Assembly: GCA_013397695.1 (NCBI GenBank)
Contig: VYZI01000040.1
Location: 2,088,351-2,152,350 of the forward strand
Reading direction: 5' to 3'
Origin: Centropus unirufus
Taxonomy: Eukaryota > Chordata > Aves > Cuculiformes > Centropidae
DNA length: 64,000 bases
The translations under genes were made by a program, and so were the position numbers. Below are positions 44,101 to 55,470 of this stretch, piece by piece (position 1 is the stretch's first letter; the number at the start of each line of letters is the position of its first letter). Under the pieces are notes generated by a model. The model ran no database searches. It was not told the DNA's origin and saw nothing but the letters and a program-made list of their open reading frames with translations.

Positions 44101-46489
44101 GCAGTGAAAAACAAGTTTCACGTTGAAGATTTGTTTCATAGAGTCCATATGTGTCTGCAATACTTCCTTTAAGGAAATATTTGTAGCCACCTGCACCCAT
44201 GGAAAATCGTCTTAATGTTAAATTGCTGTAGGTTTTCCTTTTTTATTTTAATCAAAAGCGTGTATTGTTCTCCAGGATTAATAAAAACGATTATGCTGAG
44301 CTCTAAAGGGATTGTTTTGGAATTTTCAAACAGATTAATTCATAAATAATTTGAACAGACAAAATACATTGCCTACTTGTGGAATTACTGGGCTCGCTGC
44401 TTACAAATCCATCACTATATAGTTTACCAGTTAAATCCAATGCAATATATATATTTTTTTTATATATATACTGTACAAATGACTTAATGTTCATCAGGGT
44501 AAACAAACACTGGAAAAGAAGAAATATCAGGGGAGGAAATGTAGAGACTTTACATTGGAGTTGAAATGAGTTGAAGTTAATGAAAAGAAATGAAACCTTA
44601 AAGTATAGGAATACAAATGATTGCTCAAGTGAAAGAATCAAATCTTAGAAGCAGAAATGTTTGCTTATGTCATTATTTTTTACGTGATAAATGTAAATAC
44701 GTCATCTGGACGTGATGTGTAAGGGAGTGGGGTGTGAGAGGAGGGGACTTCACCAGGAGATGAGGATGGACAGGAGCGGGACGAGGCAGCTGCAGTTGGC
44801 TGGGCATAGAAGAGAAATCGCACAGCACTCCAGAATAATGCCAAGTGTTTGGAAGGGTGGTTTTTACCCAAGGGCTGCTCATCAGGAAGAAGGGCCTATG
44901 GGATTAACTTCTCTGTGCTTCAAAGGGAAAAAAAGCGCTGTCCAACCACTCGGTCATACAAAAGAGCTATCAGCTCTTGTGGTGTTCTCCACGTGTACAA
45001 TAATCTTGCTGTGCCCACAGTCTGGCTGAGAGGCTCTCTGAGTTTATGTGAATTAATAAAAAAGAAATTGTTCCAGATTGTATTTATCGGTGATACTTTT
45101 TACTGGTACATGGAATATTGTTTTTTATTGCCCAGTGGAGGAAGGGGAAGTCTGCCTATTTTATTTATCAGTCCATTCAGTTTACGGTCAATTCAATTTC
45201 AGGTTCTTAGGTTTTTCTTTGATTAGAAATTAAAGTAATAGAAGCTACATATATTTGAGATACTATTATTTAAAACAATAATATTTAAAATTNTTTTTTA
45301 ATTGTAATATGTAATGAATAATTACTCTGTTGTGTGCTGTGAAACAGATGCGCCCTACCTTGGTCCATTTTGGAAGTGTGCAGCCGCACAGCAAAAACAG
45401 GAGGAAAACATGCAAATTCACAGGAAAACCAAGAAAAGTAATAATAAAAAGGAGGGACACAGAAAATCTAGGGAGGGAGAAATATTTTTGGCTTTGCTTT
45501 TCTTGCACTGTTCATTCTAGAGGTTCATCAGAGTATGATTTACAGCAATGTAGTTAGACAAAAAATAATGTCAGAGAAGAAATTTAGTCTTACCGTGTAA
45601 GATAGGGGTGGAAAAATCATCTTTTAGAAGGACCCAAGGTGCAAAGAGCATTGAAAGTATGATGGAAATCTTTCCCTGATATTAAAAACTTGCAAAGGAG
45701 AAACCCTTTTTAAGAAAGTCTGTTTGCTGTCATGGATAAAAGGCAGTAGAGAAGCCAGTGATACATGAGAAACAGTAAGAAAGAAAACCCAGCTGGCTGA
45801 AGAAACCACCCGACCAGCTGTAACAAGAAAGCCGTATGCGCAGCATCCTCCTCTGGAAATAAAACCCCCCAGAGGGGAGAATTTGTCATTGGATTCAGAA
45901 GATATTCAGTTTCAGTCTGGTTTTAAAGGTTATGTATGTCATTTATGTTCAGCGAGGGTTTACCCGACGCTTTATAACGTGTTTGCAATGTAAAAGCTCA
46001 GGCAGAGTCAGCTTGGGAGGCAGGAGCTGCTCAGTTTCAGGCTTTCGTTTCTCTTTTAGTGCGATAGTTTCTGTGTCTCCTTTCATGGCATAGGAAAGCA
46101 GTTCCTCACAATCATCTCTCATCACTACAAAAATCATATTTTACATTCCAAAGCAACCAAATTATGTTGAAGAAGTAAATTTTGGTCATAAGTTTGTAGT
46201 ACGTCTCTAAGGTTTAAAGATCTCTTTGATGACAGACTTTTTACAGGCTAATAGGAAGAAATAACATAATAAAAATAAGAAAAAAAAAGAAAGTTACAAG
46301 AAAACCAAATTTGACAGGGAGAGTTAGCAGACGATAGGGTCCTTGAAATCTGGTTGTGTTAGGTTCACTAGAGTTTAGGTCCATCAGCTTTCTTGGAAAT
46401 GGTTTGGCAGGCAGAGGCTGGGATCAGCTCCAGCAAGACTTTGCCTTTCCACAGGGAGCCAGGGATGTCCCTTAACTCCAGCCTGCAGA
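41173..46489. other. Intergenic: no gene recognised
   Basis: No exon or RNA gene is identified. It contains a 20-bp tandem duplication at 42157-42196, a cluster of TAAT motifs at 43144-43214, an AT dinucleotide run around 44445-44470 and a single undetermined base at 45293. Confidence 0.7.
42157..42196. repeat. 20-bp tandem duplication
   Basis: AATTTTATTTTTCTAAACTG occurs twice, head to tail and without mismatch (42157-42176, 42177-42196). It looks like a recent slippage product. Confidence 0.9.
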
Positions 46490-46935
46490 AGGGACACTGT
46501 GGGAACAACGTGGGGTCCTCGGACACCTCTCGGGGAGCTGGCGTGAGGGGTAAGAGGGGCTGTGTGTGGGCAGGCAACAGCGTGCAGCGGCTTCGCCTGG
46601 ATTGAAGACTTTGGGAGAAAATCAGGGGAGGCGAGGGCAGCAGCTGAAGGGAGAGAGACTCGGGCTCCACGAGGAGATGACAGCTGCGGGGAGGAAGAGG
46701 AGTTGAGCAGCCAGGTGCCAGCTGGAGCTGTGGGGGAAAAGCGGGGGGCACGCAGTGTCCCCTTTGCCCCGGGAGCTGCCCCCTGCTTTGAGGCAGCTGC
46801 TCTGGAGATGCCGAACATTTGTCCGAGGCTCTGGCGGCCGCCAGGCTGTCACCCCTTCCCCTGCTCTGGCCTCGCTGCCGGGTGTTGGCTGGCAGTGCTG
46901 CTTCGACAAAGAAAACCAAGGGGCTCGGAAAGTTT
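46490..46935. promoter_or_regulatory. GC-rich, CpG-enriched patch (possible weak CpG island)
   Basis: By hand count this stretch has about 22 CpG in roughly 430 bases and is clearly GC-rich, unlike the AT-rich flanks. CpG observed/expected is only near 0.5, below strict island criteria. Both strands are open for long distances (183 codons on the - strand at 46368-46919, 135 codons on + at 46562-46969), but the peptides are Ser/Pro/Leu- or Gly/Ala/Arg-rich without a domain, as GC-rich DNA gives by chance. It could be the promoter of an unannotated non-coding transcript. Confidence 0.35.
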
Positions 46936-49505
46936 GACTTCTAACCCCACTTTAATGGAGCTCTTTTAGTTATTGGGAGCTGCCCCAAGTCACGGCATTC
47001 CTAGAAATGCGCCATCACAAACAAACGCAGGTTTATGAACCGGCCCGATTCCCAGCGCCTGTTTTCCTCAATGAGATTGACAGGATTTTCTTGAAGGAGA
47101 GACAGCCTTATCTCCACGGGCTAAACTTCAGTGCTGAGACGTAAACATAAACTTTGTCAAAAGCCTGAATACAAAACAGCCAAAGATTTCTCCTCCTAAG
47201 CCCTAGAGCCGAAGGTCACTGGGTTGATATTTGGTACGAGGCGCCTATATCCAGTGTTGGCTGTGAGGTTTGCATGTATAAATAATACAGTAACTGGGAC
47301 TGAGTCCCAGGGATCTTTTTTTCTGTGGTATTCTTAGTGTTTTCTGAGCACTAATCCAGACTCTTAATCAGGATGCTCTGGCGGATGAAAGAAAATGAGT
47401 CCAACAATGCAGTTTGGTTATGGCAGCAGATGGGCTAAATCTCAACAGCCTGAAGGTTCTACTCTGCACTAGAAGGTCCTTTTTATCCTCTACCACTGGG
47501 AGATCTGGAAACATGGAAATATGTAATATCACACCCGTCAGATAAATATTTAATGTGGTGCTGGAAGCTGGGAAGAAATTCCACGTAGAGGTTCACACTA
47601 AAAATATGCTCTCTTCTCTCCTCTTTCCTAAAAACATCTGCTGCCTCTTCTGGAGTTACGATAATGAGCTGGATGGATATTGGTTCTTGACACAGTGTGG
47701 CTGGTTTTATGTTCTAATGCATATGGATTGGCTTAATCTTGCTTGTTGCAGCAGTAAAATTGCTTCTGAGGGGGCAAACAAGGAACGAGCAAAATGTGTG
47801 CGCTGGAAGACAATGAGCATCCAGCATAAAAGCTCTGTGTAAATGTTAACAGAAAGGATGTGTGCAACCGAACAATGAATAAAACCGGGTAATCAAAGGT
47901 GCCTTTTGACCATAAAATATTATGTTAGTCTTTACTGCATTTGCAGCTTGTTGCTGATATGTGTTGTTACCTCGTAGTTTGGGCCAAATTCTGCTTGCAG
48001 GTTTCTGTTATTAAACTGGTAAACAAGTTATTCTGATGCCAATACAGATCTTGAGATGGTGCTACTGGAACAGATTTGCACCTCGAGTTAGCTTTGAATT
48101 AACCAGTTTAGAGCTAATAACATCTGTAGGGTTTGGGTGAAGAGAACATGCTAGATCACAGCCGCTGATGAAATTCAGCTGATGAGAAGGATGCTCAGTT
48201 TAGATTTGAATTTTAAATACAGAAACATGAATAGCTGCCAGCATGTACATTTATCTGTGGTATTTATTTATGGTAGTTGCAAACATTTTTATTACTTTGT
48301 TAAAGTGAAATATGCAAATTTATGTTGCGGCTTGCTAATAATCACGATGACCACTTTTTTTTTCCAGAATTCCCTCTGTACTGTTTATTTTCCCAGGTGA
48401 AAAAAGGATAAAGAGGGCAGAATTTATCTGCAGTGATATTATCACACAACGCATACATTAAACCATCTCCTCTTGTACAATATAGTTGATTCATTTTTCC
48501 ACAAAGCTGATTCATTTGCTTCTGGAATGCTCCTCCCTGGGAAAAGTATCTTGTAGCTCTTGGGTACCATCATCTTTTGCTACCTGCAGCTACCAACCCA
48601 GTGGGGGAGAGGGAGCAGAGCCACTCGGAGCTGCTCCGGGAAGATGCCCACCCAGGAAAATCCTCCTGAGCACCTTTTTTATAGCACTGTGAGATGCTCC
48701 CAGGGCACAGAGGGAAATGATGATTTAGAAAATCACTTTGAGGTTAGAGTGGTATAGAAGTGATACTCACACCACCTTTCCAGGCTCTGACTTACCCTCT
48801 TCACTTTTGTTACGCCCAGCAAACTGTCCCACTGTTATGCTTTGGAAAAAGCATTATTATACAAGTTGAGGCAGGTTAGTTTAGGCAACACTTGCTTTAA
48901 GAAGTCATTGCCTTCAGACGCCCATGCACACGCCTATTTCTTTGTCCGTACATAATTACACATACATTAAGTTATTCTGAGTCCTAATTATGACATACAC
49001 TTGATAAATTTGAATGGAATCGTGTATGGACTTTATACTTGGAAATCAGATTTTTTTTTAAGTTTAAAAACTGAACTGAGAGTGGCCAATTCCACTGATG
49101 ATAGCTGATTTCTGCATTTCTCTCTTTCATCCACCTGCTGCGGCACAAAGGTCTGCAGAGCAGGAGGCAGCCAAGGTAAGGGCTGGGAGGAAAGCAGAGA
49201 ACTTTCTGAATTCTCCCAGTCTTGTGTCTTGTGTGCCAGCCATGCTCATGAGATCCAGGGCCTCCCTACCACCTCTTCTCATTTCTCCTACCTCAACAGA
49301 CTCCCTCGGATGAAAGCCATTCCCTGTACTGCAAAATAGTCGGAATCCTTTGATGGGTGGCACACTGGGGAGGAGGTCATCCTGTTCTTACTGACAGTAG
49401 AAGAATATTCTCTATCTTCCATTTCATTCATGTTGAGGAGAGGTTTTTCAGTCTAATAACTTCAATGAAAAGGCAATGATCTCAAGCTTACAGCGCTTAA
49501 AATAA

Positions 49506-49600
49506 AGCTCTGGCTCTGCCAGTGACTCACTCTGTGGCCCTAAATACCCCCCAGATTGCAGCTTCCTCCTCTGTGAAAAGGGGAGATGAATACGTACTTG
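49506..49600 (+). mobile_element. MIR-like SINE remnant
   Basis: CTGGCTCTGCCAGTGACTCA, then CTGTGGCCCT, then GCTTCCTCCTCTGTGAAAAG with GGGAGATGAATACGT, follow the order of the MIR core (gctctgccactgactc, then gtgacc, then the tcagtttcctcatctgtaaaa equivalent). Divergence is high, as expected for an ancient amniote SINE. The right boundary is uncertain. Confidence 0.55.
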
Positions 49601-52600
49601 TGTTTAACTGCAGTGCTGATGCAAGACTTAATTAGCTATGTTTGCTGAGAGCTCTGAAAATGTGGAAATGTCACTGCTCTTGATCATCTTCAATAGCTGA
49701 TGGTTTGGCTTGTCAATGAATTCCTGTTGGGCTCCCTCTTCAGAAGTGAATGGGACATGTAAAATCCCCTGGGCTGGTTTTTCTGCCTTGGCTGGCCTCG
49801 AAGAACAGTTGAAGCTTGGTCGAGGCTTTAGATGTTCAAGTAGGTGGACAGAAACTTGGTGGTTTCGGAAGGGAGGGTCGTATCCCACCTGCTCCTGGGC
49901 ACACCAGCTCCGTGCTTCCTCTGGGACCGTGTTAGAGAAGGTGCTATGAGCGCCTTCCTCTTTAGCCTCAGGTTACATCTGCCTGCTGTACGACTACATT
50001 TTCTCATCTTCTGTTTTGTTAACAGGACAGCTCATTGGTGGAGCCTATTAAGAAATGATGGCTCCTCTGGCAGGACTTCAGCAGCAGCTGTACCAGCAGA
50101 GCTGCCCAAACTTACAACAACAAACCGGAGAGGAATGTCATCAGAGGAGAAAACCTTCTATGCCACTAACTAGGATCTTTCAAAGTATGAGCTTTTCAAG
50201 CCCTTTTTTATTAAAAAAATGAGGCTGCTCACCCAATATCTGTGGATGTGGCTTGTCCTGAGCTCCTTCTTCCTTGTTCAGGAGCAACCCTTGGGGAAAA
50301 CCCTTGCACAGGGCTGGAGGATTAGGCAGGCTGTGGAAGGATATGGACTCACTTCCCTGAGCTCATCCTTTTGCTCATCCTTGCTGCAATCAAGTTTGGT
50401 ACAACTAGAATGTAAAATAATTTTTGCTGAAGTATTAGCCCCAAACATGGCCAGTTCTTCTTATAGATTTACAGGAAGGAACGAGCTAGAAATCTGAATT
50501 TTTGATGCAGCCGTAGACCTTGGCATTCCTTCAAACCTCCATTATTCAAGAGCCTAGATGCTATTTTTATTAGCTCATATTTCACATAGCCTATGCATTT
50601 CATGTGCGTTCCATGCAGTATATATACGCAGTTCATACATTACCCACAACTTTCGTGTTGTTCATTAGTATAAGGTTAAAGTCGGGCTCATTTGCAGAAC
50701 AGGTGGAGTGAGTTTGTATGAGCTCTCAGTAGCTTTAAGTTTGCGGTCCATGAACCTCTGAGGTGCTACTACGAAAAAGTAGCAAGTAAAAAAAAAGCCT
50801 CTTATTATCCATAGGCTTCAAATTTTTATGGATGGTTCAAAAGACCCATCAATGCTTTTTTAGGGGTCTATGTACTGAATAGGATTGAAACCACTAAACA
50901 TGTTACCCTTAAGAAAGGTAAATGACCTATATCACACTATCAAGCACAGATGGTCCACAAAGAGGAACGCCCAAGGAAGATGAAACAGAACCTAAAATTA
51001 ATCTTTCTGTAGTTAAGCTCATGCAATTTTGTGGTCATTGAATTACAGAATAGAAAGAAATGAGAAAAATGCCTGGGGACAAAGTACAGTTTTGGTGATA
51101 AGGGATTTAGACCTAACAATAAAATATAAGGTGAGCATGCCCACCTAAATATAAGTTGAGAAAATAAAATTGATTGCCTTTTACATACATTTTGACAAAG
51201 TTAAAAGTACATACACACATTTAGCTGTCTTTGAGGTTTTATTTAAGCTATAATATGAGATCTGCTATTTTATAACTTTCTTTTCAAGTTGTTTCAGCAT
51301 GTCTGCACTTAAAAAACGTTAACAGTTTAGTTGAAAAATCTTACTGCGATTGGCCAACTTTTTTTGTAAGGTGCAACCTGATACCCAGTTTGAGCATCTA
51401 GGTAAATATTAACCACACTCAAGCAGTAAATCAATATTGGTTCGGTTTGGTTTGGTTTTTCACTCTGTGACTGCCCTGCCAGGAGTACGTCGCTCGACCC
51501 TTTTTACCCACCTCTATGATATAACTTCTCTCAACGGTTCACAAAATGAAGCTTCATGCGGTGCCCTGACAGTTCCTCCAAGGCACAGCGTTACGTGGCC
51601 TGCACACACATCCCTCTTGCAGCTGCTGTGAAAGAACAGAATGTTTTTTTCTTTCACAAAACAAATCATCGTTACTCAATTCTATTTCTACAAGGCTGCA
51701 CAGCCGTTGCTACTACCTCTCTTCCCTCCTCACCAGCAGCTCGCCATTTAGCTCTGCTTTGCTGAAAACGAACTTTCCATTTCCACCTTCATTTCATTGC
51801 CTTGAGACTTTCTGGCTGCCCCTGCGCCCCTGCTACCCCCACCGAACACGCTCTACGCAGCCGTTGTGGTGGGCGGTTGTATTATTTCAAGCTCCTCAAG
51901 CTGGAAAACTTTGGCAGGGTGAATCACTTTGCTTTCTTATTGCTGCAGTTAGGTGCAAGCCAAAACTTGCCATTTGCAAGGTAACTTTCATTTTGTTCCC
52001 TGCATTGTTTCTTTGCCCTTGGCTTCCAGAGCCGAGTTTGGTTTTTTTTTACCTCTTCTGCCAGCAACACTTGGATCCAAAAATGGGCTGAGTTGAAGCA
52101 GTTACTCATCTTTTAGACTAACCTGAAAGCTGCCTGAATTCAGGTTGCTGCTTAGGATATTTATGATTTGCACAGTTATCTTTATTTTAAAATTGCTGGG
52201 CTTTTCTGGCTGACATGAACAGTCAAGTTCAGTGCTGTGGGTTATTCCACCGTCTGATGAGAAACTGGTGATGAAATCAGGTGTGTCTGTGGTACAGTCC
52301 TGTTTATTTATAATCCAAGACTTGTTTTCCATTAGTATAGGGTAGATCTGAAGCAGTAGCAGTTTCTCAGATCTAAAACTTACTTCAGGCTCACTCCGGC
52401 CTATTTGTGATTTATTTTTTTCTCAGGGTCGTTTAGTTTTATGTTCTAATCTTAGTTTTATGTTCTCTCAGCCTCGTGACCGTCCCATCCCTCTGTTAGA
52501 CACATTGGACATGGCAAAATAATACTAAGAAAACTAATCCTTTGATGCAGATCCCTGTGTGGGGTGGTGACATAAGCAATGGAAGCTGCTGGGCATTAAG

Positions 52601-54664
52601 TGGGGTTGCAGCTCCTTGTATTCAGCCCATTTCATTGCAGATGTTAACGTGGTCAGATGGGAGATCACTGTGGTGCCACGGAGAAGTGGGAGACAAGGTG
52701 AGACCAAAATCTGTGTTCACGTTGCTTTTGACAGAAGAGTTTTGGCTAGGGAGAGGGATGTCAAGAGGACGAAGAAAACTTCTTATCAGCCTCAGGGATC
52801 ACTGTTCTCTGGATTGCAGGAGAAAACAAGAGATACTTGAGATAATAGATTGGATTTTGGGCAGGGAGGTGTTCTGTGGTATTTTCTCAAGGAGAGCTGT
52901 GCTTTACCAGGTCTCTGTCATCATCAGGTGAGAATAAGGGGAAAAGCTCCTACAAAATGACTGAGATCTGTGCTGGTGGAAGTTGGCAGTGTGAATGGGA
53001 TCGGGCAGCTCAGGGAACAAAGTGCTGGACTCCAGAGCAATGTTTGGCCCCAGGGAAGGCAGAACTGCCTGGATCTGTTAGTTACTCCTTGGTGGATGGT
53101 GTAATCCTCAGAGCAGCTATTCAAATAAGAACATGAGCCCGAGCCTGGTAACTTGGTTTTAGTGAGACAAATTTTCCGCCAGTGTGAAGGCACATCAGGT
53201 TCCCAATGGATCCATTCCATGCCACTGAGACACTAAAGCTCAGCTGGAAATGTTGTATTACTGTTCAAACTCTTGTAAGTCAAGAGTGTTAGAGTGAAGG
53301 CTTCTTCCTGGGCATACCTTTACTGAAAATTACTACTGGCATTGTCTGCTATGACTGATAGCTCAAAAATGTCTTATATTTCCCACAGGAAAAGCTTTGA
53401 CTGACAATTCCAAATAGAGCCAGTGGCTGGGTGATGTTGTTTAACCAGTGGAAGCTACAGAGCACAATAACAGTATATTTTCCATCTGCCCTTAAATAAA
53501 ACCCACAAAGTTCAATTAAATAAAAATATACTGGATTTCATATATTTGTTGTAGGATTTCACTACAATTGTTAAAATACTGTGGGGCAAGCCAAGAAATA
53601 AATAGGGTTTTAAGTAACTGGCAAGTGTCTGGTCAGCTGGATAACACAATGTGTAATTTTTCCTAAGCATTTCCAAGGTCCATAAATACTGACTATTTTT
53701 CTTCGAGGAAGTACAGCACAGGACTGTTCAGAGACGACTGTGTTTGTGCAGTGCTCTCCAGTAACAACTTAATGGCTTTCCTAGTTTGATGTATAAGAAA
53801 ACTTGATTATTTGCTTAGTTGTGATACCAAAGATATATTGAATAATTTTGTATACATTACGGTGCTGACTCCACAGCAGAATAGGCAGACACCAGCGAAA
53901 TGACACTGTTAATCCTGTTCTAGGAGAAGATAACTTTGCCGAGTCATTAGTGCTGCAAAACCAGCGTGCTAATGGTTATTAAATCAAAACTCCCCCATCA
54001 AACCGGCAATGGTATTTTACAGAGTTACAAAGGTCTAAAGCACTACACAAGCAACATCTAGAGCAACGTCTTCTGTGTCTGGTAAGTCTGGCACCTTACA
54101 CCAACACTAAAATTACCTCCAGCCTCTCGTGCACTGAGATTGTGCTTTAAAATTAGCTCCACCGGTGTCAGTGAGAAAAAGTCTCCTGATGATGCTGACA
54201 ACTGCAGACAAATTTATCCTTGAGTATTTACAGAGGCAAGGGGCAAATCCTCCCTGCTGCCACCTGTGCAGCCTCAGGGAAAGCCCTCCCTCAGCCCAAG
54301 CTTTTGGATGTTTGGTTTTGTGTCACCTTTTGTGGGCACCGTGATTAAAGGAGAGCTTCAGCTTTACTTTAGGGGCTGAAGAAATCCGAGACCATGGGGG
54401 ACTGTGGCTTGCTCTGGGGGTGGTTATTTCTCAGCTCTGGTTGCATGAAACATTCTGGAGGAGGCAACTGCTAGAGGACAAAAAGGCTGTGCTAAAGATG
54501 AACAGAAAGAGAAATCACGATGGAAAGACAGAGGCAGTAATAATGAAAAGAAGCTCCTTTGAGGGTTTGAGGTACACGACTCTCACATCTCTTGGCTGGG
54601 CAGATGTTTGTCTTTGCATTAGCGACAAAAAGATTTTTTTAGTAGGCAGCTGTGAATTATTACA

Positions 54665-54698
54665 GATTCTTGATATCTTATTGAAGATATCAAGAATC
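54665..54698. repeat. Perfect 15-bp inverted repeat with 4-base loop
   Basis: The arm GATTCTTGATATCTT (54665-54679), loop ATTG and arm AAGATATCAAGAATC (54684-54698) pair at all 15 positions. It would form a hairpin in RNA from either strand or a cruciform in DNA. No run of T follows and no gene end is near, so a terminator role is not suggested. Confidence 0.92.
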
Positions 54699-55165
54699 AG
54701 CCTATGCAAAGAGGAAAAAAAAAGAAAAGTAATATCGATATTGAATAAGGAATTCAGAAAATCTGAAAAAATGTCAAAGGGAGCAGATGAAATTAAGATC
54801 TGACAAAAGAGAGAAACATGCCACGAGAAAAGTTAGAAAGAGCCATCATATCCTAAAGGCTTGAGACACTAAGGAAGGTAAGGAAGTATCTTTGTTGCGT
54901 AAGGATTAAGACTGTAATATGAAGCTGTCCTGTAAGAATGGGCAGTATATATAAAACGTTTTTATGATGATCTGCAGGAATCCAAAGTTGCAGTTACCAC
55001 GAGAGAATAACAGGCTCAGATAATTGCTCTGTGCAAAAGAGTGCCTGGAAGTACAGAAGGAAGGCAAGATTTATACAGGGTGGCTGCTCCTTGTCTGAAG
55101 AAAACCTCAACTATATGCATCACTAGAAAAGTCTGAACTAAAATGGAGTGGATGAGATCAAACTG

Positions 55166-55219
55166 AAGGATCTCAGGAAAAATCCAGAAAGGAAGGATCT
55201 CAGAAAAAATCCTACATAG
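55166..55219. repeat. Imperfect 27-bp tandem duplication beside a CR1 end
   Basis: AAGGATCTCAGGAAAAATCC and AAGGATCTCAGAAAAAATCC start 27 bp apart (55166 and 55193). The second unit ends just before the CR1 tail at 55222. Confidence 0.75.
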
Positions 55220-55221
55220 AT

Positions 55222-55470
55222 AACATAGAAGCATAGAATCGTTTAGGTTGGAAAAGGCCCTTAAAATCATTAAGTCCAACTGTGAAGCTAACACTGCCAA
55301 GTCCACCACTAAACCCTGTCCCTAAGCACCGCATCTACCCGTCTTTTAAACACCTCCAGGGATGGTGACTCAACCACTTCCCTGGACAGCCCCTTCCAGT
55401 GCTCAACAGCCCTTTTGGTGAAGTAATTTTTCCTCGTATCTAGTCTAAACCTCCCCTGGCACAGCTTGAG
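55222..55470 (-). mobile_element. CR1 LINE 3' fragment, antisense
   Basis: On the + strand it begins AACATAGAAGCATAGAATCG followed by TTTAGGTTGGAAAAGGCCC. It then shows the familiar CR1 3' region (CCAAGTCCACCACTAAACCC, CAGGGATGGTGACTCAACCA, CTTCCCTGGACAGCC). About 250 bases remain. It is one of the least diverged copies in the window, hence probably younger than the others. Confidence 0.95.

Larger units (their letters stand above)
46936..55165. other. Intergenic: no gene recognised
   Basis: I see no convincing exon. It holds a MIR-like remnant near 49.5 kb, a short old-repeat-like string at 47981-48000, small direct repeats such as the TTAGTTTTATGTTCT pair near 52435 and 52453, and a perfect hairpin at 54665-54698. 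The longest frames (52542-52931 and 54420-54803 on +) have no recognisable domain. Confidence 0.7.

Noticed and set aside
44445..44470. AT dinucleotide run that could form a hairpin
   Set aside because: A simple TA/T-rich microsatellite. Self-complementarity is automatic in such sequence.
46368..46919. 183-codon open frame on the - strand
   Set aside because: It coincides with a GC-rich patch in which frames on both strands are open. The peptide is rich in Ser, Pro and Leu with no domain, and there are no splice or start signals I can support.
52542..52931. 129-codon open frame on the + strand
   Set aside because: No family resemblance and no supporting flanking splice pattern. The length is within what chance gives in this composition.
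54420..54803. 127-codon open frame on the + strand over the hairpin
   Set aside because: The Lys-rich C-terminal half reflects purine-rich DNA, and the palindrome accounts for part of the peptide. No domain is recognised.
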